Below, piece by piece: positions 45,101 to 53,023 of a stretch of 64,000 nt of DNA (its first letter is position 1; each line of letters opens with the position of its first letter). Both the position numbers and the translations under genes were made by a program. Source of the DNA: Aureispira sp. CCB-QB1 (lineage in GTDB: Bacteria; Bacteroidota; Bacteroidia; Chitinophagales; Saprospiraceae); contig NZ_JHBV01000026.1 in the NCBI RefSeq assembly GCF_000724545.1, forward strand, positions 1 to 64,000, in the 5' to 3' direction. The notes beneath the pieces are model-generated. The model saw only the letters and a program-made list of their open reading frames with translations, was not told the origin of the DNA and did no database searches.

Positions 45101-45222
45101 TGGCAGAATTTGAATCGGTTTATTTTGATTGGTTAGAAGAACGTATATCGCCTACACCTCGTCAGCCTGAATTGGATAATAAGGCGCAACGAATTATGAA
45201 CCTATTAACGCATAATCATTAA
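42190..45222 (+). CDS. Baseplate J/gp6-like protein of contractile injection type, acidic insert
   Basis: The start is the ATG at 42190; a TTG at 42175 is also open. The 1010-residue protein carries the phrase VWTDYNTHDPGITIMEQLCD at residues 35-54, the characteristic N-terminal 'DYNxHDPGxTxxE' motif of Afp11/gp6-type baseplate-wedge proteins of extracellular contractile injection systems. The next 350 residues alternate beta strands and helices (RDNMQGIKGLYRILLQIDE, VQGVEGVRRITYFRVDKNGI), consistent with baseplate J domains. Residues about 605-700 are an acidic, low-complexity stretch with Asp/Glu runs (DDDDDFFDAL, EDEEDDDIPN). The C-terminal third is again folded. No sheath, tube, spike or ATPase genes flank it. 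It may belong to a remotely encoded particle or serve a different role. The family call is by motif only. Confidence 0.75.
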   Translation: MQDQFNLNTQIPKTLEREQLKEVWLDFMQQLSGDVWTDYNTHDPGITIMEQLCDTMSKINKRATTPIQNLLNSQSRKKREEINNAFYDAVEILPTNPVTQDDYRILIIDRVQYVKNAWVEPVRDNMQGIKGLYRILLQIDETARTEEGIRRIKEEVFALYNHHRNLCEDIESIQVLDVDKIEIFADIDINSEAVAEELLAEILFRLEEHLNPSIQFHTLEDLLDRGYTVDQAFDGPPPVHGLILKSDLRGMTQEVYVSKLIEIVQGVEGVRRITYFRVDKNGIPVDSDVIPIRQNTYPVLDMDTIDERYTDGGDYPLQFFRGALNYELDLNTANQLLYSLYARYKKGYQMKMLYHEKDFPSTISLKEVAHYDSLQNELPVTYGVNELGLPDHAQATRERVAMVKQLRGYLFFFEQTLSNYLEQLANVRKLFSIDKSIDRTYYSNTPKHIPGVFDLIFNPTVEHIASTNKDYSLEDAQERTLELFNEKVAEVTKKFDPFIDRRNRFLDHLLGRFGEQFSTDFLLKVSNYVGVGHDDDETNPEIELINAKIEFLQNYVDISKNKGKGFDYLGQTLDESNISGLKKRASLLLNIELAGNQSLLEPFDGKDDDDDFFDALDKVVDFVPKDTKEGFIHLDALYEIQNTFGIDEEELDDDLKDELDRLRNSLEDGLGEDEEDDDIPNSDKEEKDSDAPKDKSEEDTIDYSRRFVFRANSRNELIKNLMAQGILSHNYIVLPTKGKQSFSIYYKGKRKLGVFKIREVSTRLAARTEIEKLIKYLHKLNHYSEGMHIVEHILLRPQAQDQHGFVLTDDQDGIILESYEFGEIDQQRAYSDELINVGTYRENYTIRQDDDNNYVIILADNYDVFIAKYPVALKTELEAQDKLLDIIDYIRSFKKSDVPIYDKIKFTTKQQEGKNQHSESDFYSLTVSIVLPTWPSRFQNSDFRDLLRNIIVLNAPVYIHIDFKWMNTEEMAEFESVYFDWLEERISPTPRQPELDNKAQRIMNLLTHNH

Positions 45223-45232
45223 ATTATTATTG

Positions 45233-45240
45233 TACTTTTG
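45233..45240 (+). promoter_or_regulatory. Candidate -7 promoter element for ferritin
   Basis: TACTTTTG is a perfect TAnnTTTG match 11 bp after the baseplate gene stop. The implied leader to the ferritin ATG is about 150 nt. No -33 TTG is clear. Confidence 0.35.
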
Positions 45241-45394
45241 TGTCTCTATAATTCAAATGATTTATTGCAACAAATAATTTAATCTAGCTGTTACAATAGT
45301 AAACTAATCCTTTTGGAGATTAGCATTACTTTACATTATTGGTTTGTTATCAGGATATTTGATAGCCAACTAAAGACAAAAAATTCAAACAACT

Positions 45395-45928
45395 ATGCTT
45401 AGTGAAAAAACATTGCAAGCTTTAAATAAACAAATTGCATTAGAAGGAAATGCTTCTGCATCTTATCTCGCCATGGCTTCTTGGTGTGAAAGACAAGGCT
45501 TGAATGGTTGTGCTACTTTTTTTTATGACCAATCAGCCGAAGAAAGAATGCACATGATGAAGATTATTCATTATGTTAATGAAATGGATGGTCATGCTGT
45601 TATTTCTGCTCAAGAAAAACCTAGAGGCGAATACGAGTCTGTGCAAGAACTTTTTCAAGCGGTCTACCAACAAGAAAAATCGGTTACAAGTGCTATTTAT
45701 GAGCTTTTGTCTATCTCTGACGAAGAAAACGATCACTCTACTACTTTATTTTTGCAGTGGTATGTTGCTGAACAAAGAGAGGAAGAAGCCCAAATCCGTA
45801 CTATCCTTGACAAAATTAAATTGATTGGAACGGGTGGTCAAAGTTTATACTTTATTGATCAAGAAGTAGAAAAAATCAATTCGCAGCGTGGACAGGAAGA
45901 GAGTAGTGGAGAAGATGTTATTGCCTAA
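45395..45928 (+). CDS. ftnA: Ferritin (FtnA-like)
   Basis: This 177-residue protein has the four-helix ferritin fold, and its ferroxidase residues align position for position with E. coli FtnA: E17 (ALEGNAS), E50 and H53 (SAEERMHMM), E94 (QQEKSV), E126/Q127 and E129/E130 (VAEQREEE). The fifth short helix (QSLYFIDQEVEKI) is typical. Ferritin assembles into a 24-mer cage in the cytosol that oxidises Fe(II) and stores Fe(III), buffering iron. It carries a short acidic tail (GQEESSGED). No Fur box was recognised upstream. It lies 172 bp after the baseplate-like gene and is separately transcribed if the candidate -7 box is used. Confidence 0.97.
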   Translation: MLSEKTLQALNKQIALEGNASASYLAMASWCERQGLNGCATFFYDQSAEERMHMMKIIHYVNEMDGHAVISAQEKPRGEYESVQELFQAVYQQEKSVTSAIYELLSISDEENDHSTTLFLQWYVAEQREEEAQIRTILDKIKLIGTGGQSLYFIDQEVEKINSQRGQEESSGEDVIA

Positions 45929-45983
45929 AACAAATTGTTTTGTATTTTAAATGCAAAAAACACAGAAAATTTTATTTTTTTTG

Positions 45984-45991
45984 TATTTTTG
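45984..45991 (+). promoter_or_regulatory. Candidate -7 promoter element for the DUF3127 gene
   Basis: TATTTTTG matches TAnnTTTG, about 125 bp before the ATG at 46116, within a T-rich tract. Confidence 0.4.
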
Positions 45992-46115
45992 TGAGCTTTT
46001 TTGACACATTTTGTGTCTTTCTACGTATAAATGACTCTATACGAACATTTAGAGTACTGTAGCCAACAAATTACTAGAAATAAAATACTCAATAATTTAA
46101 TAACCTATATTAATC

Positions 46116-46484
46116 ATGTCAGAATTAAAACTAACTGGTAAAATCATTGCCATAATGGACAAGCAACAAGTAACAGATACTTTTGCTAAACGTGAATTTG
46201 TAATTGAAACAGATGAACAATACCCACAAATGGTAAAATTTGAACTAACTCAAGCTAAATGTGATGATATTGAAAGTCACAAAATTGGCGAAGAAATTTC
46301 TGTTCATTTCAATGTTCGTGGTCGCAAATGGACCAATAAGCAAGGAGAAGATGTTTATTTTGTTTCTTTGAACGCTTGGCGTTTGGAAAAAAGTGCAGAG
46401 GCTCCTGCTGCTACTGATGTACCATTTCCTTCTGCAGATGCAGAACCTCCAGCAGATTCTTTTGCTGATGATTTACCATTTTAG
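46116..46484 (+). CDS. DUF3127 protein with SSB-like acidic C-terminal tip
   Basis: This 122-residue protein matches the DUF3127 pattern: KLTGKIIAIMDKQQVTDTF, KREFVIETDEQYPQMVKFEL and VHFNVRGRKWTNKQGEDVYF then VSLNAWRLEK. Alternating strands suggest an OB-fold. It ends in an Ala/Pro-rich flexible linker and the tip ADDLPF, closely like the DDDIPF tip by which E. coli SSB recruits repair and replication proteins. This points to a single-stranded-nucleic-acid-binding protein of SSB type, but direct evidence is lacking. It is monocistronic with a strong terminator, implying high expression. Confidence 0.9.
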   Translation: MSELKLTGKIIAIMDKQQVTDTFAKREFVIETDEQYPQMVKFELTQAKCDDIESHKIGEEISVHFNVRGRKWTNKQGEDVYFVSLNAWRLEKSAEAPAATDVPFPSADAEPPADSFADDLPF

Positions 46485-46500
46485 ACAACATTTTATAGAG

Positions 46501-46521
46501 AAGCCCTTCGGGGCTTTTTTT
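46501..46521 (+). terminator. Intrinsic terminator of the DUF3127 gene
   Basis: Stem AAGCCC/GGGCTT with the stable TTCG tetraloop, followed by a T-run. Confidence 0.92.
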
Positions 46522-46622
46522 ATGCTACCCATAATCAAAATTCAGTTTCTAATCTTAACCGCCAAGCACAAGGTTATTGTTGCAAGAGGATTGTAAGAAT
46601 AATCAACAACACCTATACGACT

Positions 46623-47213
46623 ATGAAATACTTATTTTACGTTATTGCTTTTGGAGTTTTTTTTATTTGTTCTTGTACTAACGATAATACACAAACGACA
46701 CCTCCTGCTCCGACAATTCCATCGACAGCAATTCCAGACCCTGCTCAGCCAAACGATTCGGAAGCTTCTGATGCTAAGTATACAATGCTTAATTCATCCA
46801 CTTACGCTGCTAAAGTTGGCGAACAGTACCAAAAAAACTTTCTTAGTATGGTTAGTGTAGAACAAAAACGGCTCAAAATGAAAGAAAAGGGAAATATTAT
46901 TCGTAGGGACACACTCTATGCTGTTAAACATCTTCCCTTCAAAGATCAAGAGCTTTATTTACACAACGTTGTTCTAGATCATGGCAATGGACATATCGTC
47001 AATAAATGGTCTTTTTCTATTCATAAAAATGGTTCTATGATTCTAAAAGAACAACCTATTAGTACCAATCCTTTTATCAATATTAATTTACAGGAAATGA
47101 AAGTTGGTGATACAGAATTGCTTTTTGTTGGCACCAAAGAAGATGGCTCTACCGAAGACATCCGCATTCCCTATGATGGAAAAATACCTGACATTAATCC
47201 TGAACTTAACTAG
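46623..47213 (+). CDS. Lipoprotein of unknown function
   Basis: This 196-residue protein has a lipoprotein signal (VIAFGVFFICSCTN) with Cys in the lipobox. A Thr/Pro/Ala linker (about 20-50) leads to a mature domain with a beta-sandwich look: LYAVKHLPFKDQELYLHNVV, then HIVNKWSFSIHKNGSMILKE and TELLFVGTKEDGSTEDIRI. No catalytic motif is seen. It is followed at 20 bp by another lipoprotein of the same length on the same strand, so the two are an operon. Function unknown. Confidence 0.82.
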   Translation: MKYLFYVIAFGVFFICSCTNDNTQTTPPAPTIPSTAIPDPAQPNDSEASDAKYTMLNSSTYAAKVGEQYQKNFLSMVSVEQKRLKMKEKGNIIRRDTLYAVKHLPFKDQELYLHNVVLDHGNGHIVNKWSFSIHKNGSMILKEQPISTNPFININLQEMKVGDTELLFVGTKEDGSTEDIRIPYDGKIPDINPELN

Positions 47214-47233
47214 TCCATAAAACAATCATAATC

Positions 47234-47824
47234 ATGAATAAAACAAGACTTTTTCTACTTCTTAGCGGCTTTTGTGCTTTATTAATTGGTTGTGATAATA
47301 CGACAAAAACTACCAGTTTAGAAACAATAGAAGAACAAACAGCTCCTTACACAACTTCTACTTCAACAGAGGTTCCCAAAAAAGAACAGCCTTTAATCAT
47401 TTATGAAAACGCTTTTCTTCAAGTTTTTCCAGGAAGCCCAATTGAAGAACATAAGGCAATTATAGAAGAGGATTTACTCCAAACGGGAGAGGGAGATTTT
47501 GAAATCTATAACATCAAGCATAATGAAAATGGCGTTGTTGCTTATTTCTTAGCCGATCCTATAGACCAAGAGTTGGTTGGAGAGATCTACATTACCTCTC
47601 CCCTCGCACAAACAGAAGATGGCATAGGTCTAGGACATACTTTTGGTGAATTGCTCGATAAATATCCTAACCTAGAAGTACACGGATCAGAAATCGAATC
47701 GCAAACCTTTGCCAATTATGGAAACTTAGCCTTTAGAATTGATGAACCACATGCTACTTATGATTTAGATATTAATGCCGTATCCAAAGAGGCTAAGATC
47801 ATAGAGATTGTCATCAAACGATAA
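47234..47824 (+). CDS. Lipoprotein of unknown function
   Basis: This 196-residue lipoprotein has the signal LFLLLSGFCALLIGCDN. The mature part has a region (VVAYFLADPIDQELVGEIYI, then GIGLGHTFGELLDKYPNLEV) that resembles the pattern of small DUF1131-like periplasmic proteins: a strand, then a 'G.G.TF.EL...YP.L' helix and a further strand (NLAFRIDEPHATYDLDI). This assignment is tentative. It lies 20 bp after the previous lipoprotein gene and is presumably co-transcribed with it. A perfect 15-bp inverted repeat follows before the convergent WG-repeat gene. Confidence 0.8.
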   Translation: MNKTRLFLLLSGFCALLIGCDNTTKTTSLETIEEQTAPYTTSTSTEVPKKEQPLIIYENAFLQVFPGSPIEEHKAIIEEDLLQTGEGDFEIYNIKHNENGVVAYFLADPIDQELVGEIYITSPLAQTEDGIGLGHTFGELLDKYPNLEVHGSEIESQTFANYGNLAFRIDEPHATYDLDINAVSKEAKIIEIVIKR

Positions 47825-47849
47825 GTTGACAAGGGTTTCTACATTAGTT

Positions 47850-47905
47850 TGTCAATTGGTTATATTAGTTTATTGCTGCTTATACATTAGTATAACCAAT
47901 TGACA
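47850..47905. terminator. Perfect 15-bp inverted repeat between convergent genes
   Basis: TGTCAATTGGTTATA (47850-47864) is exactly inverted at 47891-47905, with a 26-nt loop. No U-run follows on either strand, so it could be a factor-assisted terminator or a stabilising 3' hairpin. Confidence 0.55.
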
Positions 47906-47917
47906 GCTCTTTAAAAT

Positions 47918-49255
47918 TTATTCTTGAATGCAATTGACACGTTTGTTATTGCGATTCACAAAAAACCAATCTAGACCAATTTTCTTGACTTTAAAAAAAT
48001 CATCCTGAGGAGTAATCGCTTGGTATTCCATGGGCAAAAGCAGCATTCCTTCTCCGCTAAAAACGCCCAATTGGTGTTTTTCATTTTCTACTAAGACTAC
48101 TCCCGAAGATGTTCGGCTAACATTTTGAAAAGCAAATGTAGATTGCAAGCCTCTTTCAAAATCAAACCATTTCCACACATCTTGTTCTTGAACCAAACAA
48201 CCTTTCCAACTATTGTTGTCTACTGCATTTAAGAATTTTTGAAAAGAATTTTTATAAAACGCTTGAGTTTTGAGGTTAAATAACTGGATTTCGCCACTCT
48301 TCTTTTCTACTGCAAACCAATTGTGTCCGATATAATCGATTTTTTGGTACTCAATAGGCAAAACCAATTTTCCTGCTGCATTCATTAACCCTAATTGGCT
48401 CTCCTCTACAACTTTGATATATTGAGCATGTACAGAAGGTAAAACCAAATCATACGTCTTTTCAACTACTTGCTGACCTTCTAAATCCAACAACGCCCAC
48501 TTTTTGTCTTTCTGTAATACAGCAATCATTCCTACCTCTAGTAACAACAGATTTTTATACTCAAAATCCAGTATCAACTCATTTTTTGAATTAACAACGC
48601 CCCACTGCTTATTCTTTCGGACACCACAAACAGGCAAATCAGCCGTAGGTACTCGAACAATATCACAAACAGTTGTTCCTTTTTTTTGACCTTTGCGATC
48701 ATACAATTGATAATCCCCATCTTTTAGCCCCCAAAAACCGCCCATAGACCAATACTTTAATGCGTCGTATTTATTGGGCAATATAGTTTGACCATCTACA
48801 TCTACTGCCCCATAAGCATCTTCATATACTGTTATGACAGCCTCTGTACCTGCGGCAGCTAATTCTTGATAAGCAATTAATAAAACGCCATTACCATCCG
48901 TGTTTACAGCACCATATACACCATCTTTGCTTACCTTAAACAAGCGATCATTCAAACGTTCTACTTGAGCATAAGGCAACGCTGTAACCTGTTCATTTTG
49001 ATACCAATAATAATGGACTTGTCTCCGATCTTTAGCCGTTACCAGCCAGCCATCACCAATTGGTTGAGTTCCTACAGCATCAAATTGAGTAGGTAAAATT
49101 TCTTTTGAATTAGCATCAACCAAACCAACCAAACAATTATCTTGATAAACTTTTTGGAAAGAATTATTGTGCTGTGCTATTAAAAATGCAGGAAGAAGCC
49201 CCCAAATAAGAACCAACAAGAAATTATAATAATGCATGATTTTTTGATTTGACAA
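47918..49255 (-). CDS. WG-repeat secreted protein
   Basis: This 445-residue protein has a signal peptide (LVLIWGLLPAFLIAQ); the ATG seven codons downstream (49237) is a better start. The mature part consists of WG-type repeats: VGLVDANSKEILPTQFDAV, YGAVNTDGNGVLLIAYQEL, YGAVDVDGQTILPNKYDAL, WGVVNSKNELILDFEYKNL, LGLMNAAGKLVLPIEYQKI, and LGVFSGEGMLLLPMEYQAI, about 7-10 units. WG repeats form beta-propeller or sandwich-like assemblies that likely bind ligands or proteins. No enzyme motif is seen. It lies 21 bp downstream of dnaG and may be co-transcribed with it. Confidence 0.88.
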   Translation of the reverse strand: MSNQKIMHYYNFLLVLIWGLLPAFLIAQHNNSFQKVYQDNCLVGLVDANSKEILPTQFDAVGTQPIGDGWLVTAKDRRQVHYYWYQNEQVTALPYAQVERLNDRLFKVSKDGVYGAVNTDGNGVLLIAYQELAAAGTEAVITVYEDAYGAVDVDGQTILPNKYDALKYWSMGGFWGLKDGDYQLYDRKGQKKGTTVCDIVRVPTADLPVCGVRKNKQWGVVNSKNELILDFEYKNLLLLEVGMIAVLQKDKKWALLDLEGQQVVEKTYDLVLPSVHAQYIKVVEESQLGLMNAAGKLVLPIEYQKIDYIGHNWFAVEKKSGEIQLFNLKTQAFYKNSFQKFLNAVDNNSWKGCLVQEQDVWKWFDFERGLQSTFAFQNVSRTSSGVVLVENEKHQLGVFSGEGMLLLPMEYQAITPQDDFFKVKKIGLDWFFVNRNNKRVNCIQE

Positions 49256-49276
49256 GAACTTAATTTAGTATAACAA

Positions 49277-51307
49277 TCAACGCAATACAACAGTATTCAT
49301 TTGTGTTGCCAAGTCCTTTTTTATTTCCATTAATTTTAAACTAACTTTCATATAAATCAATACGTCCGTATCATTTTTAGCCTCTTGAGATGCTTTCAAC
49401 AGCAATTGATTTTTGCGAATTAGACGCTCTATTTTTTTTAGTTTGAATCTTAAAATACTACTTTTGGCATCGGCAACATGATTAATCTCAGGTAATTCTT
49501 GTGTGTTCAAAAATACATTTAAACGTTCCCATCCTTCCGAAAAATCATGTTCCTCCATTCTTGCGACCAAATCGACGGCCAACTTAGCAACAGCAGGATC
49601 ACTATGATAAGTAAAATAGTTGGTTGTTATTTTTTCGTTGGCTTGCAACTTAGTCAAATACTCTTGTACAATTTTACTACAAATTGGATGATCAAATTCT
49701 TCAATCATATCCAACATATCCAACAAAATAAACTCCGCCACGGTCGTTTCTTTATCCAGTTGTCGGTCACCAAAGTTGATTAAAATACGGGCAATATCCA
49801 TTTCTTGATATTCTTCTGCCGTTTTCTTTTTAACATTGGTATTCCGTTTTTGAGGTTGTCCCCCTGTTTCCATAGGAAACTCCCCGCCAGCATACAACAT
49901 TTCTTCCTCAGAGGGCATTCCTTCATAAGGATCATAATAATCAGGTTCTGAAGAAGGTTTGGTCGATTTAGTTTCCCGTGATTTTTGACGTTGTTCTTGC
50001 TGGTATTGTTTTTTGGCATTGGCTTGAATGCGTTTATTAATCTCAGTATGTAACAATTGTTCACTCATTTCCATTAATTGAGCGCACTCTTTGACATAAA
50101 CCGACCGTTTCAAAGCATCTGGAATTTTGGCAATAGAACCAACAATATCTTTGATGACTTCTGATTTCTTAATAGGATCATGTTCGGCATCTTTGAGCAA
50201 TAAATTACTCTTAAAAAGAATAAAGTCATTCGCTTCTCGATCTATAAACTCTTTAAAGGCAGTCGCCCCAACTTTTTTGAGATACGAATCGGGGTCCTCT
50301 CCTTCTGGAAGCAAGACTACCTTCACATTCATATCTTGTTCAATTACAATATCCAAGCCCCTCAAAGCAGCTTTGATTCCCGCTTTGTCTCCATCGTACA
50401 AAATCGTCATATTAGGAGCATAACGTTTGACCAAGCGCACTTGATCTGCGGTGAGGGAAGTTCCTGAAGAAGCGACAATATTTTCAATACCCGCTTGGTG
50501 TAGAGAAATAACATCGGTATACCCCTCCACCATATAACACTCATTCATCTTAACAATCGCTTTACGAGCAAAGTAAATTCCGTAAAGTGTTTTTCGTTTG
50601 TTATAAATATCTGTTTCAGGGGTATTGAGATATTTGGGAGCTTTTTTATTAGCAGTCAAAATTCTTCCCCCAAAGCCAATTACTTTTCCAGATACATTAT
50701 GAATGGGAAATTGTACTCTATTTTTAAAGAAATCCCGTTTATTTTTAATCAAGCCCGCCTTCTCCAAAACCTCCTCTTCGTAGCCTTTGCTGAGTCCTTT
50801 TTGCATCAAATCGTTGGCGCCTCCATTGGCAAAACCAAGTCCAAATTTTTTGATAATCTCTTCTCTAAAACCTCTCTGCTTAAAGTAGCTCAACCCTACA
50901 CTTTTCCCATAGTCTGTTTCAAATAGTTGCTGCTGAAAGTGTTCTTTGGCAAACTGATTGACAACATACAAACTATCCGACAACTGCAATTGTGCCGCCT
51001 GTTCCTCTGTCAATTCATCTTCTTCTATAGGAATGTTGTACTTTTTAGCAAGGCTTTTTAACGCCTCAGGATAAGACAATTGCTCTAAATCCATTATAAA
51101 ATTAACAGCATTCCCTCCTTCTCCACAACCAAAACATTTGTAAATATTCTTTGCTGGCGAAACCGTAAACGAGGGTGTCTTCTCATTATGAAAAGGGCAA
51201 AGTCCAATATAATTGACTCCTCGGCGTGTTAATTTAACAAAATCGCCCACTACATCTTCAACTTTTACCGTCTCAAATATAGTTTGGATTGTTTTTTGTG
51301 TTATCAT
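49277..51307 (-). CDS. dnaG: DNA primase DnaG
   Basis: The start is the ATG at 51307 (MITQKTIQTIFETVKVEDVV); the frame extends to 51364, but those residues are noise. The 676-residue enzyme makes RNA primers for replication. The N-terminal zinc finger is CPFHNEKTPSFT and KCFGCGEGG (CHCC). The RNA polymerase core has the TOPRIM motifs CYMVEGYTDVISLHQ and the acidic LYDGDKAGIKAAL (DxD metal site). The C-terminal helicase-interaction domain is divergent and starts after a Gln/Lys/Ser-rich linker. It lies upstream of a WG-repeat gene. Confidence 0.97.
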   Translation of the reverse strand: MITQKTIQTIFETVKVEDVVGDFVKLTRRGVNYIGLCPFHNEKTPSFTVSPAKNIYKCFGCGEGGNAVNFIMDLEQLSYPEALKSLAKKYNIPIEEDELTEEQAAQLQLSDSLYVVNQFAKEHFQQQLFETDYGKSVGLSYFKQRGFREEIIKKFGLGFANGGANDLMQKGLSKGYEEEVLEKAGLIKNKRDFFKNRVQFPIHNVSGKVIGFGGRILTANKKAPKYLNTPETDIYNKRKTLYGIYFARKAIVKMNECYMVEGYTDVISLHQAGIENIVASSGTSLTADQVRLVKRYAPNMTILYDGDKAGIKAALRGLDIVIEQDMNVKVVLLPEGEDPDSYLKKVGATAFKEFIDREANDFILFKSNLLLKDAEHDPIKKSEVIKDIVGSIAKIPDALKRSVYVKECAQLMEMSEQLLHTEINKRIQANAKKQYQQEQRQKSRETKSTKPSSEPDYYDPYEGMPSEEEMLYAGGEFPMETGGQPQKRNTNVKKKTAEEYQEMDIARILINFGDRQLDKETTVAEFILLDMLDMIEEFDHPICSKIVQEYLTKLQANEKITTNYFTYHSDPAVAKLAVDLVARMEEHDFSEGWERLNVFLNTQELPEINHVADAKSSILRFKLKKIERLIRKNQLLLKASQEAKNDTDVLIYMKVSLKLMEIKKDLATQMNTVVLR

Positions 51308-51423
51308 ATAATAGCATTTGCAATTCTTATTCAAAGATACAAAAAATCGCTTAGAATAGAGCAAAGCTTTATTTTTTGCTCAAATTGGGTTTTTAAAGTT
51401 GAGAAAAGCTTAGTTTGGCATAA

Positions 51424-51520
51424 AAATTGGAAATTTATAAATACAAAAATATAAAGGTTTTAATTGGGTGTTCTTATAGTGTGGGTCTCGCTCCTTTTTT
51501 AAGGGGCGGGACTTTTTTTT
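51424..51520 (+). ncRNA. Candidate small RNA ending in an orphan intrinsic terminator
   Basis: A strong plus-strand terminator (GTCTCGCTCCTT/AAGGGGCGGGAC, 12-bp stem with two G-U pairs, TTTT loop, then T8 at 51513-51520) has no plus-strand gene before it; dnaG is on the other strand. A near-consensus -7 element, TTAGTTTG (51410-51417, 7 of 8), with an ATTG about 22 bp upstream of it, would start a transcript of about 97 nt. No known RNA family is recognised. Confidence 0.45.
51485..51520 (+). terminator. Orphan intrinsic terminator
   Basis: 12-bp stem, TTTT loop and eight T. It lies 357 bp before the PorV-like gene and reads the same way, but follows no plus-strand gene. Confidence 0.88.
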
Positions 51521-51877
51521 GTCATCTAATTCTCATAATTCCATTTCTACCGTCATTAAAGTCTTGAAACTTTCCAACCAAAGCAGCATCTTGCTTGTCT
51601 ATAACGATATAAGAGATAGACAAAAGTCAACTTCCTTTATCTTAAACAACTTCACAATTAACACAACAAGCAATTATTAGTTTATGGTGTAATTTTACAT
51701 GATTATTATCTTTTTATAATTTATTACAGTAGGTGAATCAAACAAAACTTTGTAGTTTTGTCTTGATTCTGTCATCTATATTCTACCAATAAAATAGTGT
51801 CTTATTAGAATAGATTCCCAAAAGGATAATAAACACAAATGTGGAACAATTATACTAAAAAACAAAACAGCTAATTA

Positions 51878-53023
51878 ATGCTACGATTACTCTTTATAGC
51901 CAGTGCCATTTTTGCGCTCGTGTCTTCTGTGAATGCCCAAAAGTATAGTAATGAATTTTTATCAATAGGTGTTGGTGCTCGGGCACAAGCTATGGCAGGT
52001 GCTCAAATTGCTCAGGTCAATGATGCTACTGCTGGTTTTTGGAACCCCGCAGGCTTAACAGGAGTTGATACCGACTTACAATTAGCCGCCATGCACAACG
52101 AATGGTTTGCTAGTATTGGTCGATACGATTATGTAGGGCTAGCTGCTCCTATTATGAACAAAGCACACTATTTGGGATTTACCTTCATCCGTTTTGGTGT
52201 AGATAATATTCCCAATACCTTGACACTTTATGAAAAAGATGGTACTATTAACTATAATAATGTAACTACTTTTAATGCAGCTGATTATGCGTTCATGTTG
52301 CATTATGCCAAGCGTTTTGAATCCTTGGGTCTGTCAGTCGGAGTTACTCCTAAAGTAGTCCATCGAAAAATTGGTCCTTTTGCTACCTCTTGGGGATTTG
52401 GAATTGATATTGGTGCTCAATATCGCCGTGGAGATTGGCAATTTGGTTTGATGTTAAAAGATATTTCAACTACTTTTAATGCTTGGTCATTCAACTTTAC
52501 AGAAGAAGAAAAGCAAGTACTTGATATTACAGGAAATGATATTCCTGTCAAGTCTATGGAAATCACTCGCCCAACAGTTGGCTTGGGAGTAGCGTATCAC
52601 AAAGATTTTAAAATTGGTACTCCCAAAGAAGGAAAAAAACAAAAATACATTGGATTAACGACAGAATTAGATTTTAATATGACAACCGATGGACGTCGCA
52701 ATGTGTTAATTAGTGCGGATCCCATTAGTTTTGATCCTGCGCTGGGTTTGGAGTTGCATTACAACAACTTGGTTTTCTTGCGTGGTGGTATCAATAATAT
52801 ACAACAGTTTAAAGATATTTCTGACAACCAAAAATGGGCTGTACAACCCAACTTTGGGGTTGGATTTAGAATTTATAAATTTTATGTTGATTATGCTTTG
52901 GGCTTAAATGCTGGTGGTGCTATTTTGGATAATACTCAAGGAGCTATTCTTTCTCATATTGTGTCCATCAAGATTGACATTAGCTTTAAGTATATCAAAA
53001 ATGCGTTAAAAGATGAAGAATAA
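51878..53023 (+). CDS. PorV/PorQ family outer-membrane protein
   Basis: This 381-residue protein has a signal peptide (IASAIFALVSSVNAQ). The mature protein starts with the family signature SIGVGARAQAMAGAQIAQ and DATAGFWNPAGLTG, then a 14-strand-type barrel (YVGLAAPIMNKAHYLGFTF, FGLMLKDISTTFNAWSF, VGLGVAYHKDFKIG). PorV shuttles type IX secretion substrates from the translocon to the PorU sortase; PorQ-like members act similarly. Here the PorU-like gene follows 427 bp downstream on the same strand, which supports a T9SS role. It cannot be told from sequence alone whether this is the main PorV or a paralogue. Confidence 0.88.
   Translation: MLRLLFIASAIFALVSSVNAQKYSNEFLSIGVGARAQAMAGAQIAQVNDATAGFWNPAGLTGVDTDLQLAAMHNEWFASIGRYDYVGLAAPIMNKAHYLGFTFIRFGVDNIPNTLTLYEKDGTINYNNVTTFNAADYAFMLHYAKRFESLGLSVGVTPKVVHRKIGPFATSWGFGIDIGAQYRRGDWQFGLMLKDISTTFNAWSFNFTEEEKQVLDITGNDIPVKSMEITRPTVGLGVAYHKDFKIGTPKEGKKQKYIGLTTELDFNMTTDGRRNVLISADPISFDPALGLELHYNNLVFLRGGINNIQQFKDISDNQKWAVQPNFGVGFRIYKFYVDYALGLNAGGAILDNTQGAILSHIVSIKIDISFKYIKNALKDEE

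Larger units (their letters stand above)
51308..51877. other. Intergenic region, 570 bp, with possible small RNA
   Basis: Divergent spacer between dnaG and the PorV-like gene. It holds the candidate RNA of 51410-51520. The remaining part is AT-rich, with no gene seen. Confidence 0.5.

Noticed and set aside
42190-45222. Reading the baseplate-like gene as part of a T6SS or phage locus
   Set aside because: No sheath, tube, spike, ATPase, capsid or integrase genes lie in the window, so only the single protein is claimed.
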